A stretch of 64,000 nucleotides of DNA from Paenibacillus lignilyticus (GTDB taxonomy: Bacteria; Bacillota; Bacilli; Paenibacillales; Paenibacillaceae). Of this stretch, positions 34,644 through 44,600 are shown piece after piece. Each line of letters begins with the position of its first letter. Within the stretch, counting starts at the first letter, position 1. The notes beneath the pieces are model-generated. The model made no database searches. It was not told the origin of the DNA and saw nothing but the letters and a program-made list of their open reading frames with translations. The stretch spans positions 1,162,765 to 1,226,764 of the forward strand of contig NZ_JAGKSP010000001.1 of assembly GCF_017942085.1 (NCBI RefSeq), given 5' to 3'. Both the position numbers and the translations under genes were made by a program.

Positions 34644-35972
34644 TCAGCCTCGCGAAGAGGCTCGCTCATGATTGGCGTTCACCCTCCTCAGCACAGAACG
34701 CATCAGCCACCAGCCCACAACCGGAAAGGCACCTACGATCAGCATTAGTGTTGGAACAATATAAGGGGAACGGTTTATATACGGTAAGATAAGCAAATAA
34801 GAGGTTACTCCGATGATCCGGCCAACGGTTAAACCGGCCTCACGAAGAATGACATACTCCTCCCGCTGCCGCGCGCTGTCCTCGTCACTGCCAATGAGGT
34901 CAAAAACAGCCGAGGTCATCGGGATAATGTAAAGCGGCATGAACAGCGCTGTACCTAAACCGAAAAGGAGCAGCGTTCGATAACTGATCGGCCAGAAAAG
35001 CACGCCAACTACCGCTGTAATGGCTACAGCTCCGATTAGCATCGCCATGCTTCTTCGATTCGGCTTCATCATACGCCCGATCAGCCAGAAGCTCACTAAG
35101 GCAACGAGAGAAGTAATCAGCGAGAAGTTGCCGAGTTTCCCTTCATTCTTGGTAGCGATGTAGACAAGCAGGCCAATCAAGAACATGAATACGCCTTCGC
35201 GCACTCCTTGCGAAACAATCGAGGGAACCGCATAACGCCAAGGATTACCTCGCTCCTTGAGCACTCGCAGTCCTTGGAACCATTCATATTTCCCACTGGT
35301 CTCACGTTTCTTCAGCCAGAAGCTAAGTACAACCGCAACGGCGAAGATAATCGAGGATACGGTGAAAATAATGCTGTAGCCCCGTTCCCCGCTGTTAGTC
35401 GTAATCAGCCAGCCCGAAATCCACGGCGCAATGATGCCGGCACCTGAGCCAAGTAAGCCTGCCCAACCATTGAATCGGTCCCGATTGCCAGGCTCCGTAA
35501 TTTCGAAGTAGACAACATTAAAGGCCAGCCAGAAGCAGCCATTCCCGATGCCGATTAACACGCCCAGCGGGACGACATACGATATTGCAGACTTCCCCAG
35601 CATTAATACGACAAAATAGAAAACCCCGGACAGCGCGACGCCGAGCCGGAGGCTGTTCATTTTGTTATGCTCCTTCACCCATTTGCCGGCCAGCCAGAAC
35701 GTCAGTCCGCTTACAATAAACTGCGTAAAATTAAACCAGCCGATCAAAGCAAAGGATTGACTTGCTTTCCATAGATAAACCGGCAGAAACGTACCGGATA
35801 ACGCATTCGCTGTGCCAAGCAGCGCCTGAACGGCGAGCAGTAAAATCGCTTGGCTGTCCAATGCGCTGCTGCTATAATCACGGTTGCTGCCACCGCCCGA
35901 CACAGTCCTCAGCTTCTCCCGGGATTTTCCCGCGAACCAGCGTGATTGCACGGTATGTTTGCCTTGCTCCAA
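34644..35972 (-). CDS. Major facilitator superfamily transporter
   Basis: A 442-residue protein. After a polar N-terminus of about 40 residues come 12 membrane segments (first at SQAILLLAVQALLGTANALS). The 2-3 loop is WLAGKWVKEHNKMNSLR. The first ATG, at 35996, has no ribosome binding site, but GGGAGG lies just before a TTG at 35972, which I take as the start. It is probably cotranscribed with cysK downstream, which could suggest a link with sulfur metabolites, but nothing in the sequence shows its substrate. Confidence 0.8.
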   Translation of the reverse strand: MEQGKHTVQSRWFAGKSREKLRTVSGGGSNRDYSSSALDSQAILLLAVQALLGTANALSGTFLPVYLWKASQSFALIGWFNFTQFIVSGLTFWLAGKWVKEHNKMNSLRLGVALSGVFYFVVLMLGKSAISYVVPLGVLIGIGNGCFWLAFNVVYFEITEPGNRDRFNGWAGLLGSGAGIIAPWISGWLITTNSGERGYSIIFTVSSIIFAVAVVLSFWLKKRETSGKYEWFQGLRVLKERGNPWRYAVPSIVSQGVREGVFMFLIGLLVYIATKNEGKLGNFSLITSLVALVSFWLIGRMMKPNRRSMAMLIGAVAITAVVGVLFWPISYRTLLLFGLGTALFMPLYIIPMTSAVFDLIGSDEDSARQREEYVILREAGLTVGRIIGVTSYLLILPYINRSPYIVPTLMLIVGAFPVVGWWLMRSVLRRVNANHERASSRG

Positions 35973-36097
35973 CAGAATCCCTCCCGCCTGCTGCATGAAG
36001 CTGCAGCTTTCTAGGCGTAAGTTGCCCCCATTAGAGACCTAACATGCCGAAAAAGGCTGAATTACAAGAAGTTTCCATTAGTTGCTGCCATGTCGTT

Positions 36098-36643
36098 CTA
36101 GTCTTCCAGATCGACGGCTTTGGTCAGCAGTTGAACCAAACGCTCTTGATCTTGTACCGAAAGCCGATTCTGCGTATGGAAGCAAGACGGGCATACATAG
36201 AGCTGCAGCTGGAACGGTGTCGAAACGATCGTTTCTCCCAGCGCCGCAGGCGTTCTTGGCTTAAATTGCTCTTGCGTAATAATCTGAGTGCCGGCCTCAA
36301 GCATGAACTCCCGGCAGGACGGACATTCCGGCGCTTCCAGCTGTTCATCCAGAATACGCGCCATCGTTTCTTCCAGCGCAAGCTGGTCGCGGTTATACGG
36401 CCTTAGATCAGACAGGTCACGGGTTTCATCTTCATCCCAGGTGTCATCTTCCAAATCCGATTCCCCTTCGATCTCATCGTCCAGTTCGTCGTCCGGCTCT
36501 GCCCCGCCAAGCGTCAGCGTCCGGTAACCTGACAATTCATTATCGCAGTGTGGACAATTACGCTCCGGGCCGATCTCTTCGTCCCATACAATTTCAGTGT
36601 GGCACCATGGACATATTGGCTGCTCATCATGTTTATCGTTCAT
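36098..36643 (-). CDS. Zinc-ribbon protein of unknown function
   Basis: A 181-residue soluble protein with two zinc-ribbon-like Cys4 sets: CPWC with CPHC (residues 11-33) and CPSC with CPSC (residues about 106-152). They are separated by a very acidic stretch (about residues 49-80) that is probably disordered. The C-terminal half carries AALGETIVSTPFQLQLYVCP. GAAGGA lies seven bases before the ATG. It is next to a 25-residue membrane peptide and the YshE-like gene on the same strand. Proteins like this may bind nucleic acids or act as assembly factors; I cannot assign a role. Confidence 0.65.
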   Translation of the reverse strand: MNDKHDEQPICPWCHTEIVWDEEIGPERNCPHCDNELSGYRTLTLGGAEPDDELDDEIEGESDLEDDTWDEDETRDLSDLRPYNRDQLALEETMARILDEQLEAPECPSCREFMLEAGTQIITQEQFKPRTPAALGETIVSTPFQLQLYVCPSCFHTQNRLSVQDQERLVQLLTKAVDLED

Positions 36644-36669
36644 GCCGATTCCTTCTTTCTATTTCACGA

Positions 36670-36747
36670 TTATTGGAGTAGATAAAAGACGCCAAAAATA
36701 ACAAATAACGCCGCTAATGCAAATAAAGTTCCCCATAAATATTTCAT
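36670..36747 (-). CDS. 25-residue single-span membrane peptide
   Basis: A short frame reading MKYLWGTLFALAALFVIFGV and ending FYLLQ, then TAA. It is one hydrophobic helix with a Lys near the N-terminus. GGAGG lies eight bases before the ATG, as good as for any real gene here, and the frame sits neatly in the 158-base gap between the zinc-ribbon gene and the YshE-like gene on the same strand. It probably inserts in the cytoplasmic membrane. Small hydrophobic proteins of this size often regulate a larger membrane partner, possibly the YshE-like neighbour; that is inference. Confidence 0.6.
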   Translation of the reverse strand: MKYLWGTLFALAALFVIFGVFYLLQ

Positions 36748-36801
36748 CGGTCGAGCCTCCGAGTGCTTTATCGTTTTCGATCCAGATAATCCTGCTCCTT
36801 G

Positions 36802-37221
36802 TTAAGCAACCGTGGCACCAATAACGTAAGAAAGCGAGACCGAAATAATCATGGCAATGAAACCAACCGCCCGATTGTCCTTCTCGATTTCTTCATCAAT
36901 ACGAAAAACAGGAGTCAGAAATTCAAATAATAAATAAGCGGCAATCAGCAGAGCGAACCCATACGTCGCCCACACCAAGCTATGATATACGCCTTCATTG
37001 GCTTCAATGGAGAAGCGGAACAGGTTGCATATCCCGAAGATTTTGCCCCCTGTCGCCATCGCCACTGCAAGATTGCCGCGTTTAATTTCTTGCCAGCATT
37101 TATAGCGAGTAACAAATTCAAAGAAATAGAGGAAAACAAGCAGAGCCAGCACCGTCACCGAAACATAAGCAAGCGAGGCTGCAAAATGATTGCTGAGCAA
37201 TTCGTCGATTTCTTGTTCCAT
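36802..37221 (-). CDS. yshE: DUF350 (YshE-like) membrane protein
   Basis: A 139-residue membrane protein with four hydrophobic segments (FAASLAYVSVTVLALLVFLY; AVAMATGGKIFGICNLFRF; ATYGFALLIAAYLLFEFL; GFIAMIISVSLSYVIGA). It matches the DUF350/UPF0719 family, and its place directly after mutS2 is the same as yshE in B. subtilis. Function unknown; other DUF350 proteins occur near stress-resistance genes. It starts 18 bases after the mutS2 stop, with a GGGTGGGA-like site. Confidence 0.8.
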   Translation of the reverse strand: MEQEIDELLSNHFAASLAYVSVTVLALLVFLYFFEFVTRYKCWQEIKRGNLAVAMATGGKIFGICNLFRFSIEANEGVYHSLVWATYGFALLIAAYLLFEFLTPVFRIDEEIEKDNRAVGFIAMIISVSLSYVIGATVA

Positions 37222-37239
37222 CTCGAAGTCCCACCCGCT

Positions 37240-39606
37240 TTACTTAAGTTCCGCTACCGTCACGCCAGAGCCGCCTTCACCGTATTTACCAAGGCGATAG
37301 CTCTTCACATGCTTATGTCTGCGAAGGAAGTCGCTGATTCCCGAACGCAAGATACCCGTTCCGTTACCATGAATAATGTACACCTGTCCGAATCCGGCCA
37401 AAAACGATTCATCGAGGAAGCGGTCAACCTCGAGCATGGCTTCTTCCAAATTCGCACCGCGCAAATCAAGCTCGGAGCGAACATTCTCATCGCGCGTCCG
37501 CTTGAGACTCGCGGCAATCTTAGGCTGCTGCGTCTTGCCGGATTCCGCCCGCTTCATAAGCTCCAAGTCGCTTAACGCTACTTTCATCTTAAGGATGCCG
37601 AGCTGCACAAGCGCTTCGTTGCCGTTAACTTCCACGACGTGACCGCGCTGGCCCAGACTGTAGACCGTAACCTCATCGCCGCTTTCAATCCGCTGCGGCT
37701 TGTTCACTTTGGTCTGTTGGCCTTTCGCCGACTTGCTCTTCTCAGGTGTTGCTTCATCAAGCTTACGGCGAGCTTCGGTCAGTTTATGATCCTTAACCGC
37801 AGCGCCTTCCTCCTGCGCTAATTTGCGCAGATCGGCAATGATTTGCTCTGCTTCGCGTTTCGCCTTCAACATCACTTCACGCGCTTCGTCTTGCGCCTTC
37901 GCCAGCAGCTTCTCGCGCTGCTCGTCGAACTTCTGACGTTCACTCTCGTGGCGAGCGCGTTCCATCTCTAGCTCTTTGCGAAGGGCCTCGGCCGTATTAC
38001 GCTCTGCTTCGGCGCCGATACGATTCTCTTCTAATGAAGCAATCATCGTTTCAACACGTATATCTTCTTCGCTGACCTCGCCGCGCGCATGATCGATGAT
38101 GCCGCGCTGCAGGCCAAGACGCTCGGCAATTGCAAAAGCATTGCTTCGTCCCGGAACCCCGATCAGCAAGCGATAAGTCGGGCTGAGCGTCGCAATATCG
38201 AATTCCATGCTTGCATTGATGACGCCTTTGCGATTATAAGCATAGGCTTTCAATTCGCTGTAGTGCGTCGTTGCCACGATACGGCAGCCGAGCTTATGCA
38301 TGTGCTCCAGGATAGCGATAGCCAGCGCCGAGCCTTCCGCGGGATCGGTACCTGCGCCAAGCTCGTCGAGCAGGACAAGACTTTTCGGCGTCATGTTTTT
38401 TAGAATGCGGATGATATTCGTGAGATGACTGGAGAACGTACTCAGATTTTGCTCGATGCTTTGTTCATCCCCGATATCCGCGTACAGCGCGTCAAACACG
38501 CATAGCTGACTGCCGTCTTCAGCCGGCACAAACAAGCCGGACATCGCCATCAGGCTGAGCAGGCCGATTGTTTTCAACGACACCGTCTTACCGCCTGTAT
38601 TCGGACCGGTTACGATGATCGTCGTGTAATCATTGCCAAGTTCTACATCGATCGGAACGACATGCTCGCGATCAATCAGCGGGTGGCGGCCGCGGCGCAG
38701 CTTGAAGTAGCCCCGATCATTCATCCGAGGCAGCGTAGCCCCCATCAAGTGGGCAAGTCGTGCTTTGGCAAAAGCAAAATCAAGGAGACCTAACAGGTCC
38801 AAATCAAGCAGCAAATCGTCGGCGTATTCAGCCGTCAACGCCGTTAATTTCTGAAGGATTTTCTCAATTTCGCGCTCTTCGGCCAAACGCAGCTCACGCA
38901 GCTTGTTGTTAAGCACAACGATCGCTTCCGGCTCAATAAACAACGTTGCCCCGGAACCGGATTGATCGTGAATAATGCCGCCGAAGCTGCCGCGGTATTC
39001 TTGTTTGACGGGAATAACGTAACGGTCATTACGGATTGTAATGATCGATTCCTGCAGCATCTTCTGTACAGATGACGAGCGAATCATGCTTTCAAGCTTC
39101 TCCCTCACGCGTCCTTCACCGCTGCGAAGCTCTCTGCGAATGGATGCCAGCTCCGGACTCGCGCTGTCCATCACTTCAGCTTGATCGTCAATGCACTGCA
39201 AGATGGCATCTTCCAGTGCTTTATGTTCCGTTAGCTGTTCAGCCGTAGCGGCAAGCAGCGGGATCGGATGATCATCATGCAAAGCTTGAATATGCCGCTT
39301 CAGACGGCGCGAGCCTCTTACCGTCTCCGCGATTTCGAGCAGCTCCGCCGGATTCAGCGTACCGCCGATCCGTGAGCGAAGAAGCGAAGGTTTGATGTCG
39401 GCAATGCCTCCGAAAGGAGCGCTTCCTTTGAGACGATCCGCTTTGTAAGCTTCATCCGTCACTTGCAGCGCATGCTTCACATCTTCTAAGTCGGAGCTCG
39501 GATGAAGCGCCTCCACGACTGATTTTCCAAGCGCGGTTGCGGCATGCTGTCCTAATTTATATACAATTTTGGCATAATCCAGTGTTTGTAATATTTTGTT
39601 GTCCAA
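37240..39606 (-). CDS. mutS2: Endonuclease MutS2
   Basis: A 788-residue homologue of MutS lacking the mismatch-recognition domain, close to the 785 of B. subtilis MutS2, which binds collided ribosomes or branched DNA depending on the organism. The ATPase has Walker A GPNTGGKT (about residue 330), Walker B LVLLDELGAGTDPAEG and a coiled arm (residues 510-630). The C-terminal Smr domain holds LDLRG and IHGNGTGILR. The longest frame is 51 residues longer, but GAGGGGTG before a TTG at 39606 marks the true start. In B. subtilis polX and yshB precede it; here three plus-strand genes intervene between it and zapA. Confidence 0.95.
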   Translation of the reverse strand: MDNKILQTLDYAKIVYKLGQHAATALGKSVVEALHPSSDLEDVKHALQVTDEAYKADRLKGSAPFGGIADIKPSLLRSRIGGTLNPAELLEIAETVRGSRRLKRHIQALHDDHPIPLLAATAEQLTEHKALEDAILQCIDDQAEVMDSASPELASIRRELRSGEGRVREKLESMIRSSSVQKMLQESIITIRNDRYVIPVKQEYRGSFGGIIHDQSGSGATLFIEPEAIVVLNNKLRELRLAEEREIEKILQKLTALTAEYADDLLLDLDLLGLLDFAFAKARLAHLMGATLPRMNDRGYFKLRRGRHPLIDREHVVPIDVELGNDYTTIIVTGPNTGGKTVSLKTIGLLSLMAMSGLFVPAEDGSQLCVFDALYADIGDEQSIEQNLSTFSSHLTNIIRILKNMTPKSLVLLDELGAGTDPAEGSALAIAILEHMHKLGCRIVATTHYSELKAYAYNRKGVINASMEFDIATLSPTYRLLIGVPGRSNAFAIAERLGLQRGIIDHARGEVSEEDIRVETMIASLEENRIGAEAERNTAEALRKELEMERARHESERQKFDEQREKLLAKAQDEAREVMLKAKREAEQIIADLRKLAQEEGAAVKDHKLTEARRKLDEATPEKSKSAKGQQTKVNKPQRIESGDEVTVYSLGQRGHVVEVNGNEALVQLGILKMKVALSDLELMKRAESGKTQQPKIAASLKRTRDENVRSELDLRGANLEEAMLEVDRFLDESFLAGFGQVYIIHGNGTGILRSGISDFLRRHKHVKSYRLGKYGEGGSGVTVAELK

Positions 39607-39827
39607 GCGAGAACACCCCTCTCGTTTCCTATTATAGCCGAACAACGCGGTGTATGCCACGATCCTGCGCTTCCATGAATGGCAGAAGCAAAAAAGGAAA
39701 CAATACTTGTACACGAGAAGGTAAGCTTCTCCGAACACTGGCCAATGCTTTTGATCCATGCGCCAAAATCGCGCTCAAGTGTGGTCAGGAGGCTTTTGTC
39801 AAAAAACTTTGTAGGAGGTTTTTCACT

Positions 39828-40181
39828 ATGCATTTCCTGGGTCACGTGGTCAGATTCATTGTATCAGCGATCGTGTTAATGATTGTCGGCTATATTGTAC
39901 CTCAATTTAGCGTCGGCGGTTTCTGGAGCGCGCTCTTCCTGGCGCTTGTCATCGCGGCATTAGGTTGGATCATCGAAGGTATCTTCGGCAAACGCGTCTC
40001 GCCGTTTGGTCGAGGCATTGTCGGCTTCTTGTGCAGCGCCTTGGTCATCTGGGTGGCGCAGTTCATTGTTGGCGGCGTTTCCGTCACGTGGCTGGGAGCT
40101 ATTCTGGCCGCGCTCGTGATTGGGATCATCGACTTGTTTATTCCTGTCAGCACGCCGTATGAAGCTGGACGAGATCACTAA
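39828..40181 (+). CDS. Four-helix membrane protein, phage-holin-like (YvlD-type)
   Basis: A 117-residue hydrophobic protein with four membrane segments (IVSAIVLMIVGYIVP; ALFLALVIAALGWIIEGIFG; IVGFLCSALVIWVAQFIVGG; WLGAILAALVIGIIDLFIP). This fits the PF04020 phage-holin-like/YvlD group, membrane proteins of unknown function that are not true lysis holins. AGGAGG nine bases before the ATG at 39828 fixes the start. It is divergent from mutS2 and lies upstream of the cupredoxin gene. No lytic enzyme is nearby, so it is not a phage lysis cassette. Confidence 0.7.
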   Translation: MHFLGHVVRFIVSAIVLMIVGYIVPQFSVGGFWSALFLALVIAALGWIIEGIFGKRVSPFGRGIVGFLCSALVIWVAQFIVGGVSVTWLGAILAALVIGIIDLFIPVSTPYEAGRDH

Positions 40182-40285
40182 GCAGCAGCAGAAAAGCATT
40201 CAACAGATCGTCACAGTAATTTTATTCCGGTAACGGTATACTAGAGGAGTTCATAACTATCCGATTCATGAAGGAGCGTTCTCTA

Positions 40286-40672
40286 GTGAAAAAATTACTG
40301 CTCATGTCCTTTGTGCTTGTTGCAGCCGTACTTGTCTTAGCCGCATGCGGTTCGAAAAGTTCCGACACTAACAATGCAGGTTCCGGCGTGGAAGAAACCG
40401 GCACAGCTGCTTCTGCAAGCATCGTAATCAAAGCATCGCGGTTCGAGTTCGATCAGCCGGTTTACAAGATCAAGAAAGGTGAACCGACTGAAATTACGCT
40501 GGAATCCGAAGACGGCGTTCATAACATGGAAGCACCTGACCTGAACCTTACGGTTAACAGCGGCAAACCGAAAGTCGTCACGCTTAATGATGCAGGGGAA
40601 TACGAATTCCATTGCGATATTATGTGCGGCACGGGCCATTCCAAAATGATTGCCAAAATTGTCGTCGAGTAG
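40286..40672 (+). CDS. Cupredoxin lipoprotein with CuA-like ligands
   Basis: A 128-residue secreted lipoprotein. The signal peptide ends in a lipobox LAAC (Cys21), followed by a Ser/Thr/Gly linker and a cupredoxin domain. The ligand set of the CuA site of cytochrome oxidase subunit II is complete: His79, then Cys110, Cys114, His118 and Met121 (HCDIMCGTGHSKM). It could carry electrons or copper to a terminal oxidase at the membrane surface. The start is GTG at 40286, with AAGGAG nine bases ahead; the ATG at 40268 has no such site. No oxidase genes are adjacent. A terminator follows. Confidence 0.85.
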   Translation: MKKLLLMSFVLVAAVLVLAACGSKSSDTNNAGSGVEETGTAASASIVIKASRFEFDQPVYKIKKGEPTEITLESEDGVHNMEAPDLNLTVNSGKPKVVTLNDAGEYEFHCDIMCGTGHSKMIAKIVVE

Positions 40673-40703
40673 ACCAGCGTGCTCAGCTTTTCGCATGAAT
40701 AGC

Positions 40704-40740
40704 AATAACCCGTTCAGCATGTTCTGGACGGGTTATTTTA
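40704..40740 (+). terminator. Terminator of the cupredoxin gene
   Basis: AATAACCCGT (40704-40713) and ACGGGTTATT (40728-40737) form a perfect stem with a CAG/CTG inner extension, followed by TTTA. Confidence 0.85.
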
Positions 40741-40919
40741 TATTCCGATATTTAATACAGTCCATCAGGAATCCTGATGAAGGTCGTTTTTGGAGCGACT
40801 CAACGACATATATCCATTTCACTGGCAGCATCGTATAAGAAAGACTTATAGCTCCGCTATTCCACCGACTTATGTTGTTTGCTACGATGTTTGCAACGAT
40901 AACGAAGAGGGTGGACTAC

Positions 40920-41600
40920 ATGAGTACAGTGGATGGACGAGTAGTAATGATAACAGGTGCGGGCACAGGTCTTGGCCGAGCGACAGCGATCGATTTTGCG
41001 CGTGATGGCGCTCAAGTCGTACTCCTGGGTCGGCGCCAAGGGAAGCTGGATGAAACAGCGGCTCTCATCGAGGAAGTCCGTCCGGGCAGCAATGCTCTGG
41101 TTATCGCCTGCGATATTGCAAGCGACGAGGCTGTACAGGCTGCTGTCACTCAAGCGATAGCCGCATACGGTCGCGTAGATATCCTCATTAATAATGCTGC
41201 CGCATTTGAGCCCGGACGTGTCATTGAACTTACTTCCGAGGAATGGGCCACTCAAATCAGCATAAACCTAACAGGACCTTTTCTCATGACCAATGCCGTG
41301 CTGCCTTCCATGCGAGAAGCACGATATGGTCGTATCATTAATATCACTTCTGGATTGGCGTCTAACGGAGCCGGCGGATATGCCGCTTACAGCGCGTCCA
41401 AGGCAGGCTTGGAGTCGCTCACACGGACAACGGCGGACGAGGAGCATGAATACGGCATTCTCGTGAATGCTTTTAATCCCGGGACGATCCGTTCCGAGAT
41501 GCATGCTACCGGCAAGGATCCTCATCAAGTGACCGGTGATTTGCTTCGTTTGGCGGCGTTGCCATCCGATGGGACGACAGGGGCCATTGTTGCTTATTAA
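40920..41600 (+). CDS. Short-chain dehydrogenase/reductase
   Basis: A 226-residue SDR. The coenzyme motif is TGAGTGLG (residues 12-19). The usual NNAG is NNAA here, the catalytic serine is in NITSGLAS, and YSASKAG supplies Tyr and Lys. The protein ends soon after LPSDGTTGAIVAY, slightly shorter than many classical SDRs. AGGGTGG about six bases before the ATG at 40920 fixes the start; the frame is open from 40872. It is a single-gene unit converging on the ZapA-coiled-coil gene with a shared terminator. Substrate unknown. Confidence 0.88.
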   Translation: MSTVDGRVVMITGAGTGLGRATAIDFARDGAQVVLLGRRQGKLDETAALIEEVRPGSNALVIACDIASDEAVQAAVTQAIAAYGRVDILINNAAAFEPGRVIELTSEEWATQISINLTGPFLMTNAVLPSMREARYGRIINITSGLASNGAGGYAAYSASKAGLESLTRTTADEEHEYGILVNAFNPGTIRSEMHATGKDPHQVTGDLLRLAALPSDGTTGAIVAY

Positions 41601-41605
41601 ATGAA

Positions 41606-41668
41606 AAGAGGGCTGTGCTGCACGCGAGTTTCGATATCGAAACCGGCGTACCGCACAGCCCTCTTCTC
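41606..41668. terminator. Bidirectional terminator between SDR and zapA fusion
   Basis: AAGAGGGCTGTGC (41606-41618) and GCACAGCCCTCTT (41653-41665) form a perfect 13-base stem with an inner GTTTCGAT/ATCGAAAC palindrome. Suitable A and T flanks are present on both sides. Confidence 0.85.
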
Positions 41669-41675
41669 TATTCGA

Positions 41676-44600
41676 CTAGCTGTCAGCGAGAAGCTCAATC
41701 CATTCATTGTACTCCGTCTGAAGCTTCGAGTATTCAATCTTGAGCTTGCCATGTTCGATTTGAAGCTGATCATGGGTTGCTCGCAGCTCGTTGACTGAGA
41801 CAAGTGAGGCTTCCAGCTCTTCGAGTCTTAAGCTGATCTGCTTGGCTTGCGCCTTCGCTTTCTCCGCTTCTTCCTCGCTCAAGAGGAGCTGCTCCAGCAA
41901 GCCTGCTTCCGCTTCGGCATGCGCCGCAGCTTGCTGCTTGGCCAGCGTAATCTCCGAGTCCGCTGCATGCACTTGATCCATCAGCTTCACGTGGGCTTCG
42001 TCCGCGATCCGTTCCGCTTCGGCCATTTGCTGCCGCGCCTCGCGCATCAAGTCAGCCGCGCGATCTTCTGCCGCTCGCAAACGATCTGCCAGCTGTTCGT
42101 TCCGCTCCTCAAGCTGTTTCGCTTCGCGCATAATGCGCTCATGCTGTTCTTCAAGCATCAACTGTCCCAGCTGGCTTTCTTCCACTGCCTTCTGCGCTGC
42201 CTTCAACTCGCCGCGCAGTTCATTCAGCTGCTCTTCTTGCTGCTGAATGGCCGCGCTGCGACGGTTTTCCTTCTGTTCCTGATCGGCGAGCCATTGCTCC
42301 GCTTGTTCCGCTCTGCTCTCATGTTCACGCAGTTCCTGTTCAAGACGTGCCACCTTGGAACGAAGTGCCTCGCCCTCTTCTGCCGCTTCCAGCTCGAGCA
42401 GCTCAGCCTTCTCTTGTTCCTCGGCAAGCTGATCTTGCATGGCACGCAGTTCCTTGCGCATTTCATCAAGCTGCGCAGCGAGCTGATCGCGCTCTTGCTG
42501 CCAGGCGTTCTCGCGGTTCTGTTGCTCCGCAGTGAGCGTGAGATAACGGCTTTCGGCTTCCGCACGGCTGGCTTCAAGCTCCCGCTTGTAGGCGGCTGTA
42601 ATGGAAGCTGCTTCCGCTTCGCCTTCTTGTAGCGCCTGATCAAGCAGGAATTGCGCGGTCGCCCGCTCCTGCTCCAGCAATGCGGCTGCTGCTGCTTGCT
42701 CCCGCTCAAGTAGGGCAGCTGCATCCGTTTGCACCTGTTGGAGCTCTTCGAGAGCAGCTTGGCTTTGCTGTGCCAGCTTCGCCTCGGCGATAGCGGCATG
42801 CTCCGCAGCGCGCTCGGCCTCGCCTCGCATCCGTTCTAAACGCTCGCGAGCTACCTGGCGAATCCGTTCCACATCCGCCTCGGCTGCGATACGCACCTGC
42901 TCGATCCGAGATTGCATCTCCAATCTCGTCTCTTCCAGCTGCCCGGCTGCCGCTTCCGCGGTTGCTTCCTGCAGTGACCGTTCCTTCTGCAGCTCTTCTT
43001 GATGGATCGCATGCAGCTGCTTCAGTTCGACTGCTGTATATTCTCGCTCCTGAGCAAGCTCTGCTTGCGCAGCTTCACGCACTTGCTCCAGCTGCGCTTC
43101 CATTGCGAATTTCGTGCGCTCCAGCTCCTCGCGCGCCTCAATAACTGCAAGCGACTGCGATTCCACTTCCAGCTCCAGCGTCAGCTGCAGCTCCTCAAGC
43201 TCTGCGCGATGAGCGTCGCGCAGCTGTGTAAGCTTAGCTTCAGCGGCTTCGCGTTCACTTGCCAGCTGCGCTTCCACTGCTTCGAGCTCGCCTGTCAGCT
43301 TGGCAACGGCTGCTTCACGTTCGGCATGCAGTTGAACTTCTGCGGCTGCGCGCTCGCTAGCCAGCTGCGCTTCCACAGCTTCAAGTTCGCTAGCCAGCTT
43401 AACTGCGGCTTCTTCACGTTCAGCATGCAGCTGCGCTTCTGCGGCTGCACGTTCGCTTGCCAGCTTCGCCTCCACTGTTTCGAGCTCACTGGTCAGCACT
43501 GCTTCCATCGCTTCAAGCTCGCTGGCCAGTTTTGCCGCTGCCGCTTCACGTTCAGCCTGCAGATTCGCTTCCGCGGCCTCGCGTTCAATTGCCAGCTTCG
43601 CTTCCATTGCTTCGAGTTCGCTAACCAGCTTAGCTTCCATAGCTTCGAGTTCTCTTGACAGCTTAGCCGCTGCCGCTTCACGTTCAGCTTGCAGATTCGC
43701 TTCCGCGGCCTCGCGCTCGCTGGCCAGCTTCTCTTCAGCCGCTTGAATCGTTTGCTCCATCCGGCCTTGCAGGGTCGAGCTAACCAGCTCCAGCTCTTCA
43801 TGGGCCGCTTCTTGCTCGCGATCGAACTCTTCCTGCAATTGCTCGAGTGCTTTACGCGAAGCTTCTCTTACCTCTTCCAGTTCCGCGACGAACTCCGTGC
43901 GTACACGCTCCAGCTCTGCTTGCGAAGCGGACTGCTCACTTTCACGTTCAGCAGTCAACTCCACCCATACCCGCTCAAGCTCTGCTTGCGAAGCATCCAA
44001 TTCACTTGCATGTTTCGCTTCCAGCTCTGTTCTCGCCTGCGTAAACGCAGCACGAGCTGATTCCAGTTCGCTTGTTAGTTTCGCCGCCCACTCCGCACTC
44101 ACACGCGCAAGTTCCACTTGCGCTGCTTCCTGCTCGAATGATATCTCTGCCAGAAGCTCTGCTTTTGTTCGCTCGAGCTGCTCATTGGAAGCTATTTGCT
44201 CGCTTTCCAGCTTCGCATTCAGTTCCTGCTGTACTCGAGCCAGTTCCGCTTGGGCTGCGATTTGCTCGCTTTCCAGCTTCGCATTCAGCTCCTGCTGTAC
44301 TCGAGCCAGTTCCGCTTGGGCTGCAGCATTCTCGTTCGCGCGTTCTTCTTGCAACAGAGCCAGCTCTAAACGCGCTGTCTCTTGTGCTTCCTCACGTTCC
44401 GCGATCAGCTCCGCTCTTAACCGCTCAAGCTCAGCCCGCGCTTCCGCTTGCTCACGCGCAAGCTCCGCTTTCAATCGCTCGATCTCTGCTCGCGAACCCT
44501 CTTGCTCGATCTCGCGCTCCGCCTGTACGCGCAGTTGCTCCGCAAGCGCGGCCTCCTGCTCGCTCGCCAGCTTCGCTTCCGCTGCGCCAACCGCTTGCTC

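Noticed and set aside
39828..40181. Phage lysis holin
   Set aside because: No endolysin or other phage gene is nearby, and YvlD-type chromosomal proteins share this fold.
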